From: an uncultured Lachnospiraceae bacterium
GTDB taxonomy: Bacteria; Bacillota; Clostridia; Lachnospirales; Lachnospiraceae
DNA length: 64,000 nt
Assembly (NCBI GenBank): GCA_910584205.1
Contig: CAJUAA010000013.1
Location: 1-64,000, forward strand
Direction: 5' to 3'
Shown here: one piece after another, positions 57,650 through 64,000 of the stretch
Position numbering within the stretch: position 1 is the first letter of the stretch
Layout of the letters: the number at the start of each line of letters is the position of its first letter
Program-made: the position numbers and the translations under genes
The notes under the pieces: generated by a model
What the model was told of the DNA's origin: nothing
What the model saw: the letters and a program-made list of their open reading frames with translations, nothing else
Database searches by the model: none

Positions 57650-58477
57650 ATGAAGAATCTGCGGCTTACCGTCCAAATCATCTATACCATCCTCACCAAC
57701 GGATACCTGTACGGCTTCCTGTCCGGGAAGATCTACCAGGGAAGGCTCAAATATGCCTGCGTGCCGGGGCTGAACTGTTATTCCTGCCCCGGAGCCCTGG
57801 CGTCCTGTCCCATAGGCACCCTGCAGGCCCTGTTAAACCAGAACGGATTGCATATCCCGTTCGGCGTCCTGGGCTTTTTCTTTCTGTTCGGCAGCCTTCT
57901 GGGGCGGACGGTATGCGGATGGCTCTGCCCCTTCGGACTGGCGCAGGACCTGCTTCACCGGATTCCCCTTTTCCGCAAAAAGAAAAGACTGCCTTTCCAT
58001 GAAATTTTAAAATATGGAAAGTATACAGTTCTCGTGCTTCTCGTATGCGCCGGTTCCATGTTCCTGTTCGGCGGCTTTGCCAAAGTTCCGGCGTTCTGCA
58101 AATATTTGTGTCCCTCCGGCACCCTTTTGGGCGCACTGCCCCTGCTCTCGGCCAATGGGCTGCTTCGAAGCCAGATCGGAGGACTTTTCTTCTGGAAGCT
58201 CGGAATCCTGCTTTTGATCCTGCTGCTTTCCATAAAGGTCTACCGCCCCTTCTGCCAGTACCTCTGCCCTCTGGGCGCCGTCTACGGCTGGTTCAACCGT
58301 TTCAGCCTGGTGCAGATCCACTGGGAAGAGGAAGCGTGCATCTCCTGCAGCGCCTGCCAGAAAGCCTGTCCTGTGGGCCTGTCCGTCCACGAAATCTCCC
58401 ATTCCCCGGAATGCATCCGATGCGGCAACTGCGTGGCCGCGTGCCCCGTAAAATGCCTGCATCTGCGGAAACTGTAA
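57650..58477 (+). CDS. 4Fe-4S membrane protein (NapH/MauN/CcoG-like)
   Basis: The protein is 275 aa, behind aagcaggtgaacc. Four to five membrane helices are interleaved with cysteine motifs CGWLCPFG near 87-94, CKYLCPSG near 147, and CQYLCPLG near 204. Two 4Fe-4S clusters follow, CISCSACQKACPVG (about 230-243) and CIRCGNCVAACPVKC. Relatives pass electrons from the quinone or ferredoxin pool across the membrane. With TlpA and the CXXC peptide it probably powers extracytoplasmic thiol reduction. Confidence 0.9.
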   Translation: MKNLRLTVQIIYTILTNGYLYGFLSGKIYQGRLKYACVPGLNCYSCPGALASCPIGTLQALLNQNGLHIPFGVLGFFFLFGSLLGRTVCGWLCPFGLAQDLLHRIPLFRKKKRLPFHEILKYGKYTVLVLLVCAGSMFLFGGFAKVPAFCKYLCPSGTLLGALPLLSANGLLRSQIGGLFFWKLGILLLILLLSIKVYRPFCQYLCPLGAVYGWFNRFSLVQIHWEEEACISCSACQKACPVGLSVHEISHSPECIRCGNCVAACPVKCLHLRKL

Positions 58478-58515
58478 GTCCGCCGAACTCTGCCCTCACT
58501 ATTCACTTTTTCTTC

Positions 58516-58554
58516 TTTACAATTTTATTCCTATATAGTATAATCTTATACAGG
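58516..58554 (+). promoter_or_regulatory. MarR gene promoter with an overlapping imperfect palindrome
   Basis: TTTACA (58516-58521) and a perfect TATAAT (58539-58544) are spaced by 17 bases. The imperfect palindrome cctatatagtataatcttatacagg (58530-58554, half-site CCTRTATA) covers the -10 and the ribosome site. Autorepression is likely. Confidence 0.65.
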
Positions 58555-58565
58555 AGGAAATGACC

Positions 58566-59447
58566 ATGAATTTAAAAGCAGGCCATACGATCTCACAGAT
58601 CCGTCAAGTCAGCAACCGGATTTTCGAGCGGATTCTTTCCGAACGGAAGATCGACGCGTTCAACGGGGCGCAGGGACGGATCCTCTATGTGCTGTGGCAG
58701 GAAGAGCATATTTCCCTTCGGGAGATTGCCGATCGGACCGGGCTCGCCGCCACCACGCTCACCAGTATGATCGACCGTATGGAAGCGGCCGGGCTGGTCC
58801 GGCGTCTTCCGGATCCGGACGACCGGCGGAAGACTCTGCTGGCGCTGACTGAAAAAGCGGGAGAGCTTCAGCCGGACTACATGGCGGTATCCACTCAGAT
58901 GAACGATATCTTTTATCAGGGATTTTCAGAAGAAGAGATCCGCCTGTGCGAATCCATGCTTGAAAGGATCTACGGGAATCTGAAGCGGCATGATCAGATA
59001 TCCCAGAACACGAAAAGCAGCCAGAGCCCGAAAAGCGTGCAGAACCACACACGTGAAAGGCTGAGGCAGAACCCAGATCGGAGGTTAATGATGAACCAGA
59101 ATGTAAGAGACTATGTAACCGAAAAAGTAAACGAACTGTTAAATGCTCCTTCCTGCTGCGCGGAAGCAAAAGCTGCTGCACAGAACTGGCTGGATGCGGT
59201 TGGCACGGATCGGGAGGCGGATGCATCCCGCGGCCTGATCACAGAACTGGAGATGGATATCATGCCCGTCGACGGCCTGATTGCCTTTGCCGAATCAGAA
59301 GCCGGCGCACAGATATTCGGTGCAGAAATGGCTAAAAATGCAGCTGCCCATGGACGTGAGCTGAAAGCTGCAGGCGCAAAGTACTGTGACTGCCCGGCCT
59401 GCGCGGCTTCCGAAGCGATCCTGAAGAAAAAGGACGAGCTTCTCTAA
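58566..59447 (+). CDS. MarR-family regulator fused in frame to a small cysteine-containing domain
   Basis: I start at MNLKAGHTISQIRQV (second ATG, eight bases from aggagga), giving 293 aa. Residues 1-145 are a MarR winged helix (SLREIADRTGLAATTLTSMIDRM, LVRRLPDPDDRRK). Residues about 175-293 begin MMNQNVRDYVTEKVNELL and end KYCDCPACAASEAILKKK, a small protein often annotated as Hsp90-like, usually encoded separately. A Shine-Dalgarno-like ggaggtta followed by ATGATG (59080-59093) lies at the junction, so the second part may also be made alone. The linker is polar and unconserved. Confidence 0.75.
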   Translation: MNLKAGHTISQIRQVSNRIFERILSERKIDAFNGAQGRILYVLWQEEHISLREIADRTGLAATTLTSMIDRMEAAGLVRRLPDPDDRRKTLLALTEKAGELQPDYMAVSTQMNDIFYQGFSEEEIRLCESMLERIYGNLKRHDQISQNTKSSQSPKSVQNHTRERLRQNPDRRLMMNQNVRDYVTEKVNELLNAPSCCAEAKAAAQNWLDAVGTDREADASRGLITELEMDIMPVDGLIAFAESEAGAQIFGAEMAKNAAAHGRELKAAGAKYCDCPACAASEAILKKKDELL

Positions 59448-59520
59448 GACCATGCCCTTTCTGCTTTCTGACTGCCGTCCTGTTTCCAAACAGAAAGGCT
59501 GCGGCAGACTTCCTCAGCAT

Positions 59521-59566
59521 GCAGCTGCCGCCATGCCGCCCGGATGGGCAGCACGGCGGCAGCTGC
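59521..59566. terminator. Long GC-rich hairpin between convergent genes
   Basis: gcagctgccgcc (59521-59532) pairs perfectly with ggcggcagctgc (59555-59566), with further inner pairing. Neither side has a T tract, so termination would be weak; it may mark transcript ends for the MarR gene and the convergent coiled-coil gene. Confidence 0.5.
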
Positions 59567-59574
59567 AGAATATC

Positions 59575-59892
59575 TCACGCGGTCACATCCACATATGCCC
59601 CGGCGGACGGATCGGATGGGCCTGCGGCCGGAGCGCCTGGCTCCTCTGCCTTTTGGTCACTGTCCTCCTTCTCTTCTTTTTTCTTCAGCTGCTCGATCTG
59701 ACGTTTCACATTCTGGATCTGCTGTTCCAGCTTTCTTACCTTATCCTCGTCCTTGTTCTCCTCAGCCTTTTTCTTCTCCTGCGTCAGCTGCTGAAGCTTC
59801 TGCTCCAGCGCCTTCAGACGGGGATTGCTCCCGCCTCCGGGACCGGCCATATCCACAGCCGGAGCACCAAAACCAACTGAATTTACTCCCAT
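59575..59892 (-). CDS. Coiled-coil small protein (FlxA-like)
   Basis: The protein is 105 aa, behind caggaggaaacagagt. The N-terminus is small and glycine-rich (GPGGGSNPRLKALEQKL), followed by an uninterrupted heptad-like charged coil (QQLTQEKKKAEENKDEDKVR and KLEQQIQNVKRQIEQLKKK). The tail is Ala/Pro/Gly-rich. It resembles the FlxA-like family of short coiled-coil proteins with no known role. Soluble, with no signal peptide. Confidence 0.75.
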   Translation of the reverse strand: MGVNSVGFGAPAVDMAGPGGGSNPRLKALEQKLQQLTQEKKKAEENKDEDKVRKLEQQIQNVKRQIEQLKKKEEKEDSDQKAEEPGAPAAGPSDPSAGAYVDVTA

Positions 59893-60056
59893 ACTCTGTT
59901 TCCTCCTGTCTGAATGTTATTCGAAATTTTTCGTTCCTCCTTCTTTATCGCCGTTTTTCGTTCTCAGAACACAGGATTGATGTGAAACGTTCTTTTTCCG
60001 TTGCGGTTTTCCAGGGGAACTGACCCTGCCGGCATTCTTCCATACCGGCTGTCCGG

Positions 60057-61901
60057 TCACTCTTCTCTCCCTCCCAGCAGAGTCAGCGGTTCCTTTTTCA
60101 GATTTCTGTAAATCATAAAAAGCGACAGCAATACCGACGCTGCCAGCACCCCGATTCCGGAGGCCGCCGCAACCGCACCGTTTACCGAAGTATCCAGTAC
60201 GATTTCCTCCGGCTCATTTCCTTCCACCGCCATAACACCGCTGCTGTACAGCGTACTGTAATGCCCTCCGGTCTCCATCCCGCGCACGGCCTCTTCGGTC
60301 AGCCGGAAACCTGCCGCGCTTCCCAGAACACATCCTGCCGCGCTGAGCAGCAGAAGCCCCGCCAGCAGGGATACCACGCACGTTTTCTTTCCCATTCCCA
60401 TGGAACGTTCGATGGCCGTACGCCTGCACTGCTTTGTGATAAACAGATGGCAGAAGAAAACCAGCACCAGAAGTACGGTTACGATCCCCGCCGCCAGAAG
60501 GGTAACGGAGATCCGGCGAAGTCCGGTCAGGCTTTCCTGAAGTTCCGTATAACCTCTGTCATAAAAATGCAGTTCTACCCCTTCGATTCCCTGCTCTTCC
60601 CACAAATCCTGATACGCCCCGATGCTTCCGTTGGGAATACGAAAAGAGGTGTTGGCCGCTTTCATGGGGCCGTAGGCGGCGATATTGTCTTTCGGATCTC
60701 CCGTCACCGCCCCCGCCGGAATCAGCACCTCATTACGGCCCAGGGCGTCGCTGTTTTCTCTGGAGCTTCCTGGAGACCAGTCGTAGATGCCGACCACCTC
60801 ATAGTCATCCTCCTCAAATGGCTCATAGGCTTTCCCCTTCGCATTCAGACGGCCGCAGCTCCCTTCATACAGGTAAGAAGCATCGGAAGAAGTAGTGCCC
60901 GAATAGCTGGCAAGCACCAGGGAGAGCGGCAGGCGGTCCCCCACCGCAAGACCATTATTTCTGGCAAAAAAACGGGAGATCAGACAGATCTTCCGGCCCG
61001 CTTCATAATCTGCTTCTTCAAAAACTCTCCCTTCTGTGAGATACGCGTCTCCCTTGTAAAACGGCAGCAGCAGGTTCAGGTCGCTGACCGGCGTAACCGG
61101 GACGGAATGATAGGTCCAGTCCAGCGTATCGGCAAACTCCTGCCATCTCTTTCCCTGTTCAGTCTCGTAAAATCCTTCCGTCACTTCCTCATAATACAGC
61201 TCCGGAAATTCCACCTCCAGCGGATTCCCCGTAAGATCCGTCTGATCCGAACTCAGCGTTCCCGCGGGAATCCACTCATATGGACTGTCCGTTCCCATCC
61301 GCCATCCATGAGGAAGGCCGTCACAGAGATACATGATATAGGTTTTCCCTGCTTCCAGCCGTTCCGGCTCCGGATTCCCGTGGTCGCAGAAATAAAAGTC
61401 CAGCTGATGGTCCAGAGGATAATAGCTGTACAGCACTTTATTCTGGCGCATTCTGAGAGGCCCCGCAGGGATCCCGTCCTCGTACGGCTCACATTCCAGA
61501 ATCACATTGGAACCAAACCCTGTCCATTCATTGGAGAGGCGGTAGGATGGATGACAGGATATATAATACGGCCTCCGTTCCGGCCCTGACAAATAGTCTG
61601 CCTGAGGAAGCGTAATATCCGACAGAGAAACCAGGTCTCCGTACGTCCTGACCGTCCGAAACCGATAGTCCTCAATCTCCGCGTCCCAGACCTTCTCCCT
61701 TGTCACGGACGCCGGAACCTGTTCCACTGTTCCGATCGTTACAAAAAGCTCCTCCATCCGTGCCATATTTTCCATCGTCAGCCCGTACATGCTGCTTCCC
61801 AGCGACAAAAGCAATACCGCAAAGGCTAAAAACAGCACGAAGAGCACGCAGACGCGCCTCATCCTTCCCAGCTGCTTCAGACTGTATCGAATCATCACCA
61901 T
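60057..61901 (-). CDS. FtsX-like ABC-type permease (large, second of two)
   Basis: The protein is 614 aa. One N-terminal helix (VCVLFVLFLAFAVLLLSLGS) is followed by a large outside domain of about 430 residues. Helices follow at the C-terminus (LLAAGIVTVLLVLVFFCHLF, VVSLLAGLLLLSAAGCVLGSA, ASGIGVLAASVLLSLFMIYR). This is the MacB/FtsX-type permease layout. The ATG overlaps nothing but lies nine bases from the previous stop, with gaggtgg before it. No ABC ATPase follows; the next genes downstream are unrelated. Confidence 0.82.
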   Translation of the reverse strand: MVMIRYSLKQLGRMRRVCVLFVLFLAFAVLLLSLGSSMYGLTMENMARMEELFVTIGTVEQVPASVTREKVWDAEIEDYRFRTVRTYGDLVSLSDITLPQADYLSGPERRPYYISCHPSYRLSNEWTGFGSNVILECEPYEDGIPAGPLRMRQNKVLYSYYPLDHQLDFYFCDHGNPEPERLEAGKTYIMYLCDGLPHGWRMGTDSPYEWIPAGTLSSDQTDLTGNPLEVEFPELYYEEVTEGFYETEQGKRWQEFADTLDWTYHSVPVTPVSDLNLLLPFYKGDAYLTEGRVFEEADYEAGRKICLISRFFARNNGLAVGDRLPLSLVLASYSGTTSSDASYLYEGSCGRLNAKGKAYEPFEEDDYEVVGIYDWSPGSSRENSDALGRNEVLIPAGAVTGDPKDNIAAYGPMKAANTSFRIPNGSIGAYQDLWEEQGIEGVELHFYDRGYTELQESLTGLRRISVTLLAAGIVTVLLVLVFFCHLFITKQCRRTAIERSMGMGKKTCVVSLLAGLLLLSAAGCVLGSAAGFRLTEEAVRGMETGGHYSTLYSSGVMAVEGNEPEEIVLDTSVNGAVAAASGIGVLAASVLLSLFMIYRNLKKEPLTLLGGREE

Positions 61902-61910
61902 ACGCCCACC

Positions 61911-63128
61911 TCAATCCTTCTGTGTGAGAATCTGCATCACGCTGCCCCGTCCCATGGAGATCAGCGCCGCCAGGGTTCCGGGAAGCGAGCATCCCAGGAA
62001 AATCACGGCCGCCGTCAGAAGCCGACGCCATCCGCCTGACATACAAAACTGTGCGCACAGGCATCCGCATACACAGCCGCACACAGCCAGCAGCACATAT
62101 TCCAGGAAAAACATCAGGCTGCTTTTCGTCCTTCCCAGGCCTGCGGAGCGCAGAAGCGCATACTCCTGTCTTCGGTTCTGAACGAACAGATGCGCCGTCA
62201 GATACCCCACTCCCGCTGTAATGGCGGCGATCAGAGGGAAAAAACCCTGCAGCAGCGTCAGATTCTCCTCGATCCGTTCTGCCGCTTTGATAAACGTCTC
62301 ATCCTGCACCACCAGCGCGTTTCCCTCATAATGAAGCTCCGACCCCGCGGACACCGGGAGCAGCCCGAAGCTGTGCATCTCCTCCTTGAACGCGTTTAAT
62401 TCCAGCGGATTTTTCACCATAAATGAAAAAGAATCCGCCAGAAAAGGAATACCCGCCCGTATGTAACTGTTTTCCACCGCTTTGATGGGCAGGATCAGTT
62501 CCGGGTATACGTCCTCGGTCCTGCCCGGCGCATCCACTGTCCCGGCAATCTCGTACTCACACTGCGACAGCGGTTCACAGAAGATCTGATGATAGTCTCC
62601 ATAGCGATAATAATAGACCGTTATGGGAATCGTATCCCCCGTCACATAACCATTTTCCTCCATTACCGAACGGTCCAGCAGGCATTTCTGCCCGTCTTCC
62701 GCCAGAAAATCCAATGTGCTCCCTTCTTGCAGCGTGATATTTTCCTGCCTCAGCCCCGCTCCGGCAAGACTGTTCACTCCTCTGGCCTGCAGCGTCAGGT
62801 TCGCCTGCCATTCTTCCTGTGAAAAGAAACCGAATCCCGCCAGAAGCTGTACGGTTACCGACGGCTCCGACACATGGCCGGATGTCAGAAGATTCGACAC
62901 CAGTTCCGCTTCGATCTTCAGTCCCTGATCCATGCTGCCGTCCAGATTGCTGATTTTTGCAGACACTTCCATGGCTTCCGGAAGCTTTTGAAGGGTCTTC
63001 CGAAGGTCTTCTATATTTCCCATATACAGGTTCAAAAGCAGTGTGGCAAAGGCGCAGATCAGCATGCACAAAAAACTCCGGCATCCGCAGCGTCTCACAT
63101 TTCGTATGGCCATGCGGAGAACATACAT
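61911..63128 (-). CDS. FtsX-like ABC-type permease (first of two)
   Basis: The protein is 405 aa, with ATG behind ggggaggaacgataag. The layout is the same as its partner: a first helix (SFLCMLICAFATLLLNLYMG), an outside domain of about 230 residues, then three helices (FFPLIAAITAGVGYLTAHLF, VLLAVCGCVCGCLCAQF, LTAAVIFLGCSLPGTLAALI). EYALLRSAGLGRTKSSL is the coupling-helix-like segment. It forms an operon with the sigma and membrane-regulator genes upstream, so the transporter is likely part of the sigma response. Confidence 0.85.
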   Translation of the reverse strand: MYVLRMAIRNVRRCGCRSFLCMLICAFATLLLNLYMGNIEDLRKTLQKLPEAMEVSAKISNLDGSMDQGLKIEAELVSNLLTSGHVSEPSVTVQLLAGFGFFSQEEWQANLTLQARGVNSLAGAGLRQENITLQEGSTLDFLAEDGQKCLLDRSVMEENGYVTGDTIPITVYYYRYGDYHQIFCEPLSQCEYEIAGTVDAPGRTEDVYPELILPIKAVENSYIRAGIPFLADSFSFMVKNPLELNAFKEEMHSFGLLPVSAGSELHYEGNALVVQDETFIKAAERIEENLTLLQGFFPLIAAITAGVGYLTAHLFVQNRRQEYALLRSAGLGRTKSSLMFFLEYVLLAVCGCVCGCLCAQFCMSGGWRRLLTAAVIFLGCSLPGTLAALISMGRGSVMQILTQKD

Positions 63129-63129
63129 C

Positions 63130-63702
63130 TTATCGTTCCTCCCCTTTTATGATCTGCACATAACAATTGTCGTATTCCCGTGTCAGCTCCAGGGTAAAGC
63201 GGTCCACCTCATTGCGGTCTTCGTCCAGGATCTTGATATACATGGACGTACCCATCACATCCGGCAGGCCGGTATCTTCTTCAAAAGGATGCCAGATAAT
63301 GGTCTTTCCCTCAAAGTAAATCGTATCCAGCCCCAGTGTAACCACCTGTTTTTCATAATAATAGTGCTCCGGCAGATCCAGTTCCATCCGGTAGCCGTAA
63401 GCTTCCGGCTCCTTCTCAAGAAGCACCCGTGCGCCCGGCCTGAGCAGCGTCCATTGGGCCTCGTCCGCTTCCCCTGCATAAGCCGTGATCTTCCATTCCG
63501 GCGTCTGATCGGAGCCTTTCGGAAGGAAGGAAAGCCCCGGCGCCAGAAGAAGCGCCATACATACCGCCAGTATGACTCTTCGGACTGTTTTTCTTCTCTG
63601 ATCCCGTTCTCTCTTTTTCTTCCCCAGGTCAAGAATTCTTCTCCCGGCTTCCTCTGTCAAAGTGATCCGTTCCACCGTCTCCCTCAGACGCTTATCTGTC
63701 AT
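63130..63702 (-). CDS. Membrane-anchored sigma-associated protein
   Basis: The protein is 190 aa. About 40 cytosolic residues (KKKRERDQRRKTVRRV) lead into one helix (VILAVCMALLLAPGLSFL) and an external domain of about 115 residues with beta-strand character. The position, overlapping the sigma gene by 11 bases, suggests an anti-sigma factor. The family is not recognised. Confidence 0.7.
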   Translation of the reverse strand: MTDKRLRETVERITLTEEAGRRILDLGKKKRERDQRRKTVRRVILAVCMALLLAPGLSFLPKGSDQTPEWKITAYAGEADEAQWTLLRPGARVLLEKEPEAYGYRMELDLPEHYYYEKQVVTLGLDTIYFEGKTIIWHPFEEDTGLPDVMGTSMYIKILDEDRNEVDRFTLELTREYDNCYVQIIKGEER

Positions 63703-64000
63703 GCTCTGCCGCTCCTTCCTGCTCCATGATCTCCCGAAACCTTTTCCTTCCCCGCTCCAGCCGTTTTTTTGCCGCTGCCTCCGTTATCCGCAGAAACTGC
63801 GCCGTTTCCCGGACGCTGTATCCCATAATATAATGCAGAAGCAGCGCTGCCCGATAGGTCCAGGGCAGCTTCATCAGGCATTCCATCAGACAGCTGTCCT
63901 TCTGGTCCTGTCCGTATTCCGCCAGTTCGGAATACTCCACCTGCGGGTGCCTTCTGGCGAACAGCAGGCGGTTTTTACACAGGTTGACCGTCACCCGGAC
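63692..64000 (-). CDS. ECF-type sigma factor, N-terminus cut by the window edge
   Basis: The frame is open through the right edge. Region 4 is visible: LPWTYRAALLLHYIMGYSVRE (first part) with ETAQFLRITEAAAKKRLERG as the recognition helix-turn-helix. The stretch VRVTVNLCKNRLL upstream is the end of region 2. The gene leads the operon with the membrane regulator and two FtsX-like permeases. Confidence 0.88.
   Translation of the reverse strand, partial: VRVTVNLCKNRLLFARRHPQVEYSELAEYGQDQKDSCLMECLMKLPWTYRAALLLHYIMGYSVRETAQFLRITEAAAKKRLERGRKRFREIMEQEGAAEHDR

Noticed and set aside
1..64000. tRNA, rRNA or prophage genes
   Set aside because: No cloverleaf-type inverted repeats with CCA ends, no rRNA blocks and no phage structural or integrase proteins were recognised by reading.

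Overview
The window looks like chromosomal DNA of a gut-type clostridial Firmicute, most likely Lachnospiraceae. The evidence is strong AGGAGG-type ribosome sites, sigma-A promoters with 17-base spacers, and families typical of Clostridia: a TIGR04086 membrane protein, a CD1871A-type CXXC peptide, BlaI/M56, LytTR/DUF3021, PocR-AraC and a class D beta-lactamase. No rRNA, tRNA, CRISPR array, phage or recognisable IS transposase was seen. The genus is not determined, and all product names are family-level readings made without database searches.

Layout. 0-9.6 kb is housekeeping-like: a TylF-type methyltransferase, a moaC-HD-nfi operon, a CNNM/CBS membrane protein, and an operon of two tandem small/large subunit pairs of isopropylmalate-dehydratase-like enzymes. 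9.6-23.4 kb is an accessory island rich in small immunity-like or unassigned proteins (SMI1/KNR4, Imm26-like, DUF6882-like and several orphans), with no toxin seen. Inside it, one very large DUF5724/DUF4132-type gene is wrecked by a frameshift, an apparent large internal deletion and a 1.6-kb insertion carrying a CAP-domain lipoprotein gene. An ECF sigma/membrane-anchored partner pair sits in the middle of the island. 23.4-31 kb holds azlCD, a SagB-like oxidoreductase, a GNAT/DHFR-like pair, an OXA-type beta-lactamase, a 3'-truncated acetyltransferase and an AlbA-type ATP-binding regulator.

31-46 kb is sugar metabolism. The first module is a divergent PocR-AraC regulator with an aldolase-isomerase-kinase-DUF4432 operon and no linked transporter. 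The second is a LacI-type regulator with palindromic operators that flank a PTS IIBCA/metallo-hydrolase operon on one side and an unusual GH32-like gene on the other. 46-54 kb holds a BlaI/M56 pair whose promoter lies in a perfect inverted repeat, then a LytTR-DUF3021-ABC exporter operon preceded by two decayed genes (MATE and an NB-ARC-type NTPase). 54-64 kb holds an amidohydrolase, a phosphoesterase, a TlpA/CXXC-peptide/4Fe-4S redox operon, a MarR protein fused in frame to a second domain, and an ECF sigma operon with two FtsX-like permeases.

Two themes stand out. The first is gene decay by internal deletion, short tandem duplication and insertion, in at least five loci. The second is small self-contained regulatory modules whose operators and promoters can be read directly. 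The candidates most worth a second look are the CAP cassette inserted in the DUF4132-type gene, the GH32/PTS/metallo-hydrolase regulon, the twin dehydratase operon, and the orphan immunity island.
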